A stretch of 64,000 nucleotides of DNA from CAYLYP01 sp964387795 (GTDB lineage Bacteria > Bacteroidota > Bacteroidia > Bacteroidales > UBA7960). Position numbers and translations under genes: made by a program. Below, one piece after another: positions 9,305-16,734 of the stretch; the stretch's first letter is position 1; every line of letters begins with the position of its first letter. The notes beneath the pieces were generated by a model. It saw only the letters and a program-made list of their open reading frames with translations. It ran no database searches and was not told the DNA's origin. The stretch lies in the NCBI GenBank assembly GCA_964387795.1, contig CAYLYP010000002.1, positions 1 to 64,000 on the forward strand. Reading direction: 5' to 3'.

Positions 9305-11014
9305 TTATTTCTGAATGTGAAGATATAAGGATTGTAATGCCAGCTCATCTTCCATTCCTGTATATGTCTTGACAAAATCGCCTAATTCCTGGTTCTCATT
9401 TGGTAGGTAAAAATTAGTTGTTTTTTCTTGTTCTACCAAGAGTTTTTTACGTGTTTTTGCCATGTGCTGTTCGTAACTTAAAGGCTGGCCTCCCCCGTTA
9501 ACACATCCTCCCATACATGCCATCACTTCTACATAGTGAATCCCATGATTGGGGTTTTGGGAAATCTCTTTTATCAAATTCTCAATCTCTGAGATACTGC
9601 TCACTGCCACAAAACCAATTTCCTTTTTCCCCATTTCAACCTTTACCTCCCTGCGGTTATTTGTCAGGCGTGTTGTTGGAAATTTGATGTTGTTGTTCTT
9701 TTTGCCATTCATCAAAGAATTTAAAGCATAAAAAACTGCTTCTGTCTTGCCTCCCGAATAACCTGTCATTGCTGACAATGCTGATGCTGATGTGAATATT
9801 TCGCCTAAAGCGATAGGCTCAGTTTTCTTCATGTCTATGCCATGCATCCTAAACATCCTTAATAATTCCCTGACCGACAGGACTGCATCTACGTCCGAAA
9901 AACCTTTCTGGGTCAACTCTTCCCTGGATGCCTCATACTTCTTTGCCACACATGGCTCTATTGAAACTACAAATAGTTTTTCCATCTCTTTGCCAAGCAT
10001 TTCCGGCAGACGCGATGTTAATATAGTGCCCATGATTTGCTGCGGCGATTTTAATGGTGAAAGATGCGTTAGCAATTCAGGATGATAATCTTCACAATAC
10101 TTTACCCATGATGGGCAGCATGAAGAAAACAAAGGCATCTTTGAATTTTGGCTTATCCTGTTTTGTAATTCCCTTGCCTCCTCAATGATATTCAAATCAG
10201 TAGCAAACCCTGTGTCGAACACATAAGAAAAGCCCATTTTAAGCAAGGCTGCATTTAAGGTGGCCCGGTAATCGGTATTTGCTTTCAAACCTAATTCAGC
10301 AGCAATTGAAACAGCTACAGTAGGGCCTATTGTAGCTACCACTGTTATATCAGGATTGTCAATAGCTGCCTGCACCCTTTCGCTGTGCGAAATTTCAACT
10401 AGTGCCCCTGTTGGGCAGACAAGGACACATTGACCGCAATGAATACATGTTGAAATATTCAATCCCCTGTCATAAGCTGAGTTTACCTTTGTCTGGCCAG
10501 CTTTTGAAAAAAAATCTATTGCATTGACCAACTGCGTTTCTTCACATACCCTGACGCAACGGCTGCATAGCACACATTTGGCCGGGTCGCGGAAAACGCT
10601 ACTGCTTGAATGGTCGGGCCTGTATGGGTTCTTTTTTGAATAAAACTTGCGTTCTTTTATATGAAGCTCCTCAGCCAGATATTGAAGTTCACATGAACCA
10701 TTCCTTACACAATATAGGCAATCATCGGGATGGTTGGCCAACAGAAGTTCTACAATTGTTTTCCTGGCCCTGATGACAGCCTGGCTGTTGGTCTTTATTT
10801 TCAGGCCATCTTCAACAGGATATGAACATGATGTAATCAGGTCTTTTTTACCTTCCACCTCAACCACACACAACCTGCAAGCCCCTGTCGGGGTATAGGA
10901 ACTCATATAGCACAATGTCGGTATTTTGAAACCATTACGCCTTAAGGCCATCAGAATGGTTTCCCCTTCAATGGCTTCAATAAGTGTATTGTTTACTTCT
11001 ATCTGGATGGCCAT
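9305..11014 (-). CDS. hydA: [FeFe]-hydrogenase catalytic subunit (multimeric, NADH-linked type)
   Basis: This enzyme makes or oxidises H2. The 569 residues hold an N-terminal [2Fe-2S] domain (C35, C46, C49, C63), a His-Cys3 [4Fe-4S] site (H95, C99, C102, C108), two ferredoxin-like clusters (C147-C157 and C190-C200), the H-domain and a C-terminal small-subunit tail. H-cluster motifs are FSSCCPSWVKYCE (C299, C300), IEPCVAKKYE (C355) and MACMGGCVNGGGQ (C500, C504). The residue before P354 is Glu353, where the family usually has Met. It lies 16 bp after hydB in the hydCBA run, which fits an electron-bifurcating or NADH-dependent complex. Confidence 0.96.
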   Translation of the reverse strand: MAIQIEVNNTLIEAIEGETILMALRRNGFKIPTLCYMSSYTPTGACRLCVVEVEGKKDLITSCSYPVEDGLKIKTNSQAVIRARKTIVELLLANHPDDCLYCVRNGSCELQYLAEELHIKERKFYSKKNPYRPDHSSSSVFRDPAKCVLCSRCVRVCEETQLVNAIDFFSKAGQTKVNSAYDRGLNISTCIHCGQCVLVCPTGALVEISHSERVQAAIDNPDITVVATIGPTVAVSIAAELGLKANTDYRATLNAALLKMGFSYVFDTGFATDLNIIEEARELQNRISQNSKMPLFSSCCPSWVKYCEDYHPELLTHLSPLKSPQQIMGTILTSRLPEMLGKEMEKLFVVSIEPCVAKKYEASREELTQKGFSDVDAVLSVRELLRMFRMHGIDMKKTEPIALGEIFTSASALSAMTGYSGGKTEAVFYALNSLMNGKKNNNIKFPTTRLTNNRREVKVEMGKKEIGFVAVSSISEIENLIKEISQNPNHGIHYVEVMACMGGCVNGGGQPLSYEQHMAKTRKKLLVEQEKTTNFYLPNENQELGDFVKTYTGMEDELALQSLYLHIQK

Positions 11015-11030
11015 CTGCTTTGCTTTTCGA

Positions 11031-12983
11031 TTATTTAATTTTTACTGCATTAAATTTACATGCATCATAACATGCCCCGCAACCAATACATCTCTCCTCA
11101 ACAATGAAATGCTTATTGCGCGGCGAACCTATTATCGCATCAACAGGGCATTTTTTGTAACAAGCCGTACAGCCTGTACATAAATCCACGTCTATTGAAA
11201 ATACCTTTAAGTCCCTACAAACCCCTGCCGGGCATTTCCTTTCAAAGATATGGGCATCAATCTCGTCCTTGAAATGCTTCATGGTGTTCAAAATGGCATT
11301 AGGCGATGATTTGCCAAGGGCACATAATGAGGTGATACGAATGGTCTCCGCCATTGGCTTAAGCTGCATAACCCCTTTAAAACGCTCCAGGGGCATAAAA
11401 CTCTCATCTGATGCAGGCCTTTTTGTAACCCTGTCAAGTATCTCCAGCATCCGTGCCGTACCTTCACGACATGGGATACACTTTCCACAGCTCTCATCCC
11501 TGAAGAATGTTGTAAAATATTTTGCAAGGTCAACCATACATGTTGATTGGTCTATAACAACAAATGCACCGCTTCCCAATGCTGAGCCTATTTTATTCAA
11601 CTCTTCAAAATCAATAATTGTATCAAGGGTTTCTTCAACAATATAATTGCCTGAATTAATACCTAAGATGATTGCTTTAAAAGCTTTTTTCGGATTTATG
11701 AGGCCTTGTCCGGTTTTTTCGATGACATCCCTAAAACTTACCCCCATTGGGACTTCAATGGTACCAAAGTTTTTTGTTTTTCCCGAAAGGGTAAACAACT
11801 TAGTGCCTTTACTGCCTTCTGTGCCTATTCCCTGATACCATTTTGCCCCGTGTTTCAATATTAACGGAACATTATAAAGAGTCTCCACATTATTTACAAT
11901 GGTTGGCATGTCAAACAAGCCTTTTGTGGCCGGAAAAGGAGGCTTGGATTCCGGCATGGCGCGCTTACCTTCAATGGCATTTATTAATGCTGTTTCTTCT
12001 CCACATACAAAAGCCTTTGCACCTTCTTTTATACTTACAATAATATTTACACCACTGTTTAAAATGTTGTGGCCTGTTAATCCATATTCTTCTGCCTGTG
12101 CAATTGCTTTGCCCAACCTTTCTATAGCAGTTTGAAACTCCTTCCTGATAAAAATATAGGCTTTTGATGCTCCTACCGCATAAGCTGATAAAAGCACTGC
12201 TTCTATGAGCCTGTGCGGATCGCTTTCTATTATCGCCCTGTTCATGTATGATCCGGGATCGCTCTCTACTGCATTACAGATTACAAATTTTTGATTCGCT
12301 GCAATCTGTAAACTTGTCTTCCATTTTTTCCCGGTCAGATATGCTCCCCCTCCCCTTCCTGTTAACTTGCTGTCTTCCAATATATCACATACCATGGCTG
12401 GAGTATATTCCCTGATGGCTTTTGTAAAGGAAGTGTATGTGCCCATTGCAATGGCTTCTTCTATAGATTCAGGGTTGATGCGACCACAATTTTCAAGGAG
12501 TATCCTTTTCTGATGCTTAAAAAATGGATGCTCGTCAATAAACGGAATCTGTGGCCATACCTCATGGATGGGGCTCTTATACTGGCCAAAAATCCGTTCC
12601 CTTGGCAAAATATTGTTTAATATATCATCTAAAATATCTTCAACATGTTCTGGATGGACATTGGCAAATGAAAGCCTTGCTTTCCCTGGCATCTGTATAT
12701 CAACAAAAGGCTCTCCTTTACAATAACCATTACAGCCCCCTTTTACAAGCTCTGCATTTATATGATGTTCTTTTAAATAGCTTTCAATAGCCTTAAAGGT
12801 TTGCATGGCCCCGGCAATGATAGAGCAGCTTGAAATACCAACATAAATCAAAGGATCGTTGATCCTTTCCTTCGAGATATACGAAAGCTCACGGTCAATC
12901 TCTGCCTGGGGCAGTTTGTTTTTCCCTGACAGGATGTTTTCCTTGAGAAACTGTTGGGTTGGTGAACTTGTTGGGGGCTTCAT
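11031..12983 (-). CDS. hydB: NuoF-like diaphorase subunit of the [FeFe]-hydrogenase
   Basis: This subunit normally carries FMN and exchanges electrons with NAD(H). I start it at the ATG at 12983 (MKPPTSSPTQQ); the TTG two codons upstream would overlap hydC. The 650 residues have an N-terminal thioredoxin-like part (C53, C84, C88), the NuoF core, the [4Fe-4S] ligands ESCGKCIPCREGT (C499, C502, C505) with C554, and two C-terminal [4Fe-4S] motifs. The flavin/nucleotide loop is atypical: GRGGGAYLTGKKW (209-221) instead of GRGGGGFPTGxKW, NAVESDPG instead of NADEGDPG, and GINSGN in place of GGPSGG. Cofactor or partner specificity may differ. Confidence 0.94.
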   Translation of the reverse strand: MKPPTSSPTQQFLKENILSGKNKLPQAEIDRELSYISKERINDPLIYVGISSCSIIAGAMQTFKAIESYLKEHHINAELVKGGCNGYCKGEPFVDIQMPGKARLSFANVHPEHVEDILDDILNNILPRERIFGQYKSPIHEVWPQIPFIDEHPFFKHQKRILLENCGRINPESIEEAIAMGTYTSFTKAIREYTPAMVCDILEDSKLTGRGGGAYLTGKKWKTSLQIAANQKFVICNAVESDPGSYMNRAIIESDPHRLIEAVLLSAYAVGASKAYIFIRKEFQTAIERLGKAIAQAEEYGLTGHNILNSGVNIIVSIKEGAKAFVCGEETALINAIEGKRAMPESKPPFPATKGLFDMPTIVNNVETLYNVPLILKHGAKWYQGIGTEGSKGTKLFTLSGKTKNFGTIEVPMGVSFRDVIEKTGQGLINPKKAFKAIILGINSGNYIVEETLDTIIDFEELNKIGSALGSGAFVVIDQSTCMVDLAKYFTTFFRDESCGKCIPCREGTARMLEILDRVTKRPASDESFMPLERFKGVMQLKPMAETIRITSLCALGKSSPNAILNTMKHFKDEIDAHIFERKCPAGVCRDLKVFSIDVDLCTGCTACYKKCPVDAIIGSPRNKHFIVEERCIGCGACYDACKFNAVKIK

Positions 12984-12985
12984 AA

Positions 12986-13453
12986 TCAATTATTTTGATT
13001 TTCACGAAGGGTGTCAATGATTTGATTCATCTGTTCAAGGTTTATGCCGGTATGATAGTCGTCATTGATGGCTATGATGGGTGCCAGGCCACAAGCGCCC
13101 AGGCAATGAACAACTTCCAGGCTGAAAAGCCCTTCTTTATCTGTTTGACCTTCCCTGATCCTTAACTTTTTCTCCAGTTCTGCCAACAGTGTTGATGCAC
13201 CTGCTACATGGCAGGCTGTCCCATGGCATAAGCGGATATGATACCTGCCCCTGGATGAAAACCTGAAATTCTCGTAAAACGTGGCTACCCCATATATCTT
13301 TGTCATAGACATGCTCAGATACTTTGAAACCATTGTCAGGGCTTGCTCTGATAAGTACCCTTCCCTGTCCTGTATGGCTTGTAATAAAGGTATCAGATCT
13401 TCCCTTTGCCTGTTGGGGTATTTCTTTAAGATTTCTTCTATTCTTGAATCCAT
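12986..13453 (-). CDS. hydC: NuoE-like [2Fe-2S] subunit of the [FeFe]-hydrogenase
   Basis: This is the small electron-transfer subunit, with a thioredoxin-like fold binding one [2Fe-2S] cluster. The 155 residues from the ATG at 13453 (MDSRIEEILKKYPNR) include the four ligands C76, C81, C117 and C121 (LCHGTACHVAG, VVHCLGACGLAP). A longer reading from a GTG at 13474 would start inside the Rex-like operator, so I prefer the ATG. It is the first gene of the run; its stop is 2 bp from the hydB ATG, which suggests tight translational coupling. Confidence 0.95.
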   Translation of the reverse strand: MDSRIEEILKKYPNRQREDLIPLLQAIQDREGYLSEQALTMVSKYLSMSMTKIYGVATFYENFRFSSRGRYHIRLCHGTACHVAGASTLLAELEKKLRIREGQTDKEGLFSLEVVHCLGACGLAPIIAINDDYHTGINLEQMNQIIDTLRENQNN

Positions 13454-13458
13454 AACAA

Positions 13459-13476
13459 TTGTGCTTAAGTTCACAA
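13459..13476. promoter_or_regulatory. Predicted Rex operator upstream of hydC
   Basis: TTGTGCTTAAGTTCACAA matches the Rex consensus TTGTGAAnnnnTTCACAA at 12 of 14 defined positions. It sits 5 bp before the hydC ATG and about 19 bp downstream of a perfect minus-7 box, so bound Rex would block transcript initiation or early elongation. The rex gene is in the same directional run. Confidence 0.72.
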
Positions 13477-13495
13477 CAAAGGGCTGCTACCCTTA

Positions 13496-13503
13496 CAAAT
13501 ATA
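13496..13503 (-). promoter_or_regulatory. Minus-7 promoter box for the hydCBA run
   Basis: On the minus strand this reads TATATTTG, a perfect match to the Bacteroidota TAnnTTTG minus-7 element. It is 42 bp before the hydC ATG, with the Rex-like operator just downstream. No clear TTTG minus-33 box is at the usual spacing. Confidence 0.55.
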
Positions 13504-13856
13504 ACTAAAAATTGGAATATTATCTTTTTTTTTGAATAAAACAAAAAACATTTGATTTATATGCCATTTTCTTATGCTTTGTTTTATTATTTTCTTTTGA
13601 AATAGACTTTAATTTATCAGATGTGAGACAATAAAACGAAAATATTTAATAATACTACAATCTGATGGTAAGGAAGCAGATAATGCTTTTAATAAATTCA
13701 TAAGTTGTAAATGTGACAGATAAAACCATTTTACATTTATTAACAAATAGATAATGTTATATGTGATTGATATTCTGCAACATGCAATTTAGTTAATGCA
13801 AAGATTTGTTAATTTTAACTTATTAAATGTTAATAAAAATCATTTAACAGGCTGGT

Positions 13857-13927
13857 TTTCAATATCATGGAAAGGTCACGGTATTACCAAGGATATACCA
13901 AGGTCTTATCAGGTTCAGTATCGTCCA
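13857..13927 (+). repeat. 71-bp dispersed repeat, copy 1
   Basis: This segment differs from 47311-47381 at only two positions. About 125-130 bp upstream both copies also share TTTTACATTT-TTAACAAATA and weaker similarity between. In one frame both copies read through without a stop (NIMERSRYYQGYTKVLS), so it could be a gene or IS remnant, but no complete gene is near. Confidence 0.85.
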
Positions 13928-13967
13928 GTATGTACTTGGACAAGTAGTGGAGATGGTAATAACTTAT

Positions 13968-14410
13968 TGACGATTTACGATTTACGAATTACGATTAAAA
14001 ATTTACGATTTACGTGTGACGAATTACGATTAAAAATTGACGATTTACGAGTGACGAGTGACAAGTAACACTACTGTATGTCATGACTCTACAACAGGGC
14101 ATTCACCACCCAACCGATTTATTGAAACCGAAAATCTGTATTTTCAATTCGTCAATCGTACATCGTAAATCGTAAATTGGTTTTGAAGAGGGATTGTATG
14201 TTTATAAAAGAAAACATATCGCAATGGAATGCGACCCCGATTGGGGTCGTATGTTCTACTGATAAAGCCTGTTCTATAAACATTTGACCCCTCCGGAGTT
14301 AATTCCTTTGCATTACAAACGTCAATTGTCAATTACCTTCTCCTGTATATTGAAACCGTAAATTTGTATTTAAAATCGTAACTCGTAACTCGAAAATTGT
14401 AAATCGTATG
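13968..14410. repeat. TTACGATTTACGA-type short repeats in inverted arrangement
   Basis: From 13968 to 14068 the plus strand carries many variants of TTACGATTTACGA. From about 14147 to 14178 and 14318 to 14410 the same unit appears as its reverse complement (TCGTAAATCGTAAATTG and similar). The two halves could pair over a long distance. The unit is low-complexity and looks like the dispersed short repeats common in Bacteroidota spacers. Confidence 0.75.
14232..14249. repeat. GC-rich hairpin inside the spacer
   Basis: CGACCCC and GGGGTCG form a perfect 7-bp stem with a 4-nt GATT loop. There is no T tract and no nearby gene end, so it is more likely part of a dispersed repeat family than a terminator. 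Confidence 0.6.
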
Positions 14411-14606
14411 TCCGTTAAAGAAAGGATTTTCAATTTTTGGGGTAAAAAACCAGTTGAGATGTGATTCAAAAAACTTTTAATCCCAAAAGAATCATTAAAT
14501 TTGTCTGGAGGTTTAGCTTCAAAAACGATATGATATGTTGAGGGGCTAAAGAAACAGAATATCCGGTGCAAGCTTTCCAAAGAAGCATGCAAAAATGAGC
14601 ATAAAA

Positions 14607-14864
14607 ATGACAGAAATAGAGATTTGTTTAGGAAGTAGCTGTTTTTCAAGAGGTAATAAGAAGACAATAAAAATTATCCAACAGTATATTAAGGACAATA
14701 TGCTGGAGGGCGAGGTGTCGTTTAAGGGTTCACATTGCTTTGGGCAATGTGATAAAGGCCCAATGCTCAGGATAGGTGAAACCGTTTACAGCCAGGTAGA
14801 TGAAAATAATATCATGGCAATTTTGGATGCCAGTTTTAATATCCGGACAAAAGAAAAACCATAA
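14607..14864 (+). CDS. Thioredoxin-like [2Fe-2S] ferredoxin (NuoE-type)
   Basis: An 85-residue protein with the ligand pattern CLGSSC (C7, C12) and CFGQC (C44, C48), as in the C-terminal half of NuoE/HydC. It lacks the helical N-terminal part of HydC. I start it at 14607 (MTEIEICLGSSC); an ATG at 14595 adds four residues. It is 4 bp upstream of a HydS-like protein gene and heads that operon, so it likely passes electrons to or from the sensor. Small NuoE-like genes next to sensory [FeFe]-hydrogenases are known from other anaerobes. Confidence 0.88.
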   Translation: MTEIEICLGSSCFSRGNKKTIKIIQQYIKDNMLEGEVSFKGSHCFGQCDKGPMLRIGETVYSQVDENNIMAILDASFNIRTKEKP

Positions 14865-14868
14865 ATAA

Positions 14869-16734
14869 ATGAACCTGATAGAGATCCAAAAAGAGAATTG
14901 TTCCAGGTCGTATGCATGTGTCAGGATATGTCCTGTAAAAGCAATACAAGTAAATCCTGAGGATGAATATCCTTATGTAATGCATAACAGGTGCATTGGA
15001 TGTGGAAACTGCCTTAAGGTATGTCCCAGCTCTGCATTAACATATCATAGTTCAATTGAAGAAGCGATAGGGATATTAAAATCGGGAGAGAAAGTTGCTG
15101 CTATTGTAGATCCAAGTATATCAGGAGAGTTTTCAGATATTACAGACTACAGGAAGTTTGTTGAAATGATCAGGGGCCTGGGGTTCAGTTATGTGGTTGA
15201 AGTATCTTTTGGCGTTGATCTTGTAGCCAAAAAATACCAGGCACTGTTTTCAAACTTCAAAGGGAAATATTATATAACCTCAACCTGTCCATCGGTAGTA
15301 TCATATATCGAAAAGTATTATCCTGAGCTGATAGGCAACCTTGCCCCTATTGTCAACCCTATGGTAGCAACTGCCAGGGTTGCAAGACAAAAATATGGTG
15401 ATGGTTTAAAGATTATCTATATTGGGCCTTGTATTTCGGCTAAACATGATGCCAAAGTGCTTGATGAAGGAAAAGAGGTTCAGAGCGTGCTTACTTTTGT
15501 TGAGCTCAGAAAGATGTTCGAGATGTTTAACATAAAAGAAGCAAATGTTGAGTATTCTGAATTTGACCCGCCACTTGGTAATAATGGTTCACTATATCCC
15601 ATTGCACGGGGTTTGAAACAAGCGGCAGGGATTACCGAAGATTTGCTTGAAAGCCAGGTTATCACTATCTCTGGAAAAAACAATATGATTGATGGGATTG
15701 GGGAGTTTTATAATAACACAGAGTTTATCAAAAAACATTTTAATGTCTTTTTTGATGAAGGTTGCCTGATGGGCCCCGGGACTTCCCCTTTGGGCAAGAA
15801 AATTCTCCGCCGCACATTGGTTGTTGACTATGTTAATAAGCGTTTGAAAACCTTAGACAAACAAAACTGGGAAAGCGAGATGGAGAGCTTCGCCAATATT
15901 GACCTGAGCCGAGGCTTTTTGAATGATGACCAACGCCTTGAAGTGCCCAGTGATGAGAGAATTGAAGAAATACTTAAATCTATTGGCAAGGACATTTATT
16001 CAACTTCAGGTTGCAGCTCTTGTGGTTACAGAACATGCCATGACTTTGCTATTGCCGTGAGCCAGGGCCTTACCACCACTGATATGTGCCAGACCCACTC
16101 CCTTAAATCCAAACAGGATTATATCAAAACGCTGAAAACCAATAATGAAAAGCTAAAAAAGCAACAATCAGAGTTATTGGAATCAGAGAAAAATTTAAAA
16201 ACAGAAAACCAAAAATTCAAATCACAGTTTGAAACCCTTTCCGGTTTGATCCATTCATTGCCTTCTGCCGTTGTTATTGTTGATGATAAGCTCAGGGTCA
16301 TTGAATCAAACGAAAGCTTTATTAAAATTCTTGGTGAAGATGCCACAATGATAAATGATGTCATCCCCGGATTAATAGGGGCTGATTTAAAGACACTTCT
16401 CCCCTATAATATGTATAACCTCTTTTCTTATGTATTGAAAAATGGGGAGAATATCCTGAGCCGCGATATCAACTACCAGGAAGGCTTGTTAAATGTGAGC
16501 ATCTTTTCATTGAAACAGGATAAAATAGTTGGGGCAGTTTTTAGGGATATGTATGTTGCAGAGGTACGCCAGGAAGAAGTAATAAACCGTATTAGTGATA
16601 CCATAGACGAGAATCTGAAGATGGTTCAGAATATTGCATTTTTATTAGGTGAAGGGGCATCTAAAACTGAGAAAATGCTGAATTCAATCATTGAGACCTA
16701 TAAAAAAATAAAACTACCCGGAGAGGAATCATGA
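14869..16734 (+). CDS. HydS-like [FeFe]-hydrogenase-domain protein with PAS domain, degenerate H-cluster site
   Basis: A 621-residue putative sensor. N-terminal ferredoxin part: first motif C11-x5-C17-x3-C21 with Ser14 where a cysteine is usual; second motif complete (C42, C45, C48, C52). The H-domain follows with TSTCP (C139; Thr138 at the proton-transfer position) and GPCISAK (C187), but the third motif is FFDEGCLMGPG with only C298; Phe294 replaces the other cluster ligand. Then an Fe-S motif (C381, C384, C389, C406), a coiled coil (about 412-455) and a PAS-like domain (about 460-560). It overlaps the phosphatase gene by 4 bp. It probably signals by contact rather than catalysis. Confidence 0.9.
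   Translation: MNLIEIQKENCSRSYACVRICPVKAIQVNPEDEYPYVMHNRCIGCGNCLKVCPSSALTYHSSIEEAIGILKSGEKVAAIVDPSISGEFSDITDYRKFVEMIRGLGFSYVVEVSFGVDLVAKKYQALFSNFKGKYYITSTCPSVVSYIEKYYPELIGNLAPIVNPMVATARVARQKYGDGLKIIYIGPCISAKHDAKVLDEGKEVQSVLTFVELRKMFEMFNIKEANVEYSEFDPPLGNNGSLYPIARGLKQAAGITEDLLESQVITISGKNNMIDGIGEFYNNTEFIKKHFNVFFDEGCLMGPGTSPLGKKILRRTLVVDYVNKRLKTLDKQNWESEMESFANIDLSRGFLNDDQRLEVPSDERIEEILKSIGKDIYSTSGCSSCGYRTCHDFAIAVSQGLTTTDMCQTHSLKSKQDYIKTLKTNNEKLKKQQSELLESEKNLKTENQKFKSQFETLSGLIHSLPSAVVIVDDKLRVIESNESFIKILGEDATMINDVIPGLIGADLKTLLPYNMYNLFSYVLKNGENILSRDINYQEGLLNVSIFSLKQDKIVGAVFRDMYVAEVRQEEVINRISDTIDENLKMVQNIAFLLGEGASKTEKMLNSIIETYKKIKLPGEES

Larger units (their letters stand above)
13477..14594. other. 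Repeat-rich non-coding region between the two hydrogenase-sensor clusters
   Basis: This 1.1-kb AT-rich spacer holds the hydC promoter, one copy of the 71-bp dispersed repeat (13857-13927), oppositely oriented runs of TTACGATTTACGA-type units and a GC-rich hairpin at 14232-14249. Open frames here (for example 13796-14068 plus and 14144-14332 minus) are translations of these repeats and I do not call them genes. Confidence 0.75.

Noticed and set aside
13796..14068. 90-aa gene
   Set aside because: It consists of the 71-bp repeat and TTACGATTTACGA units read in one frame.
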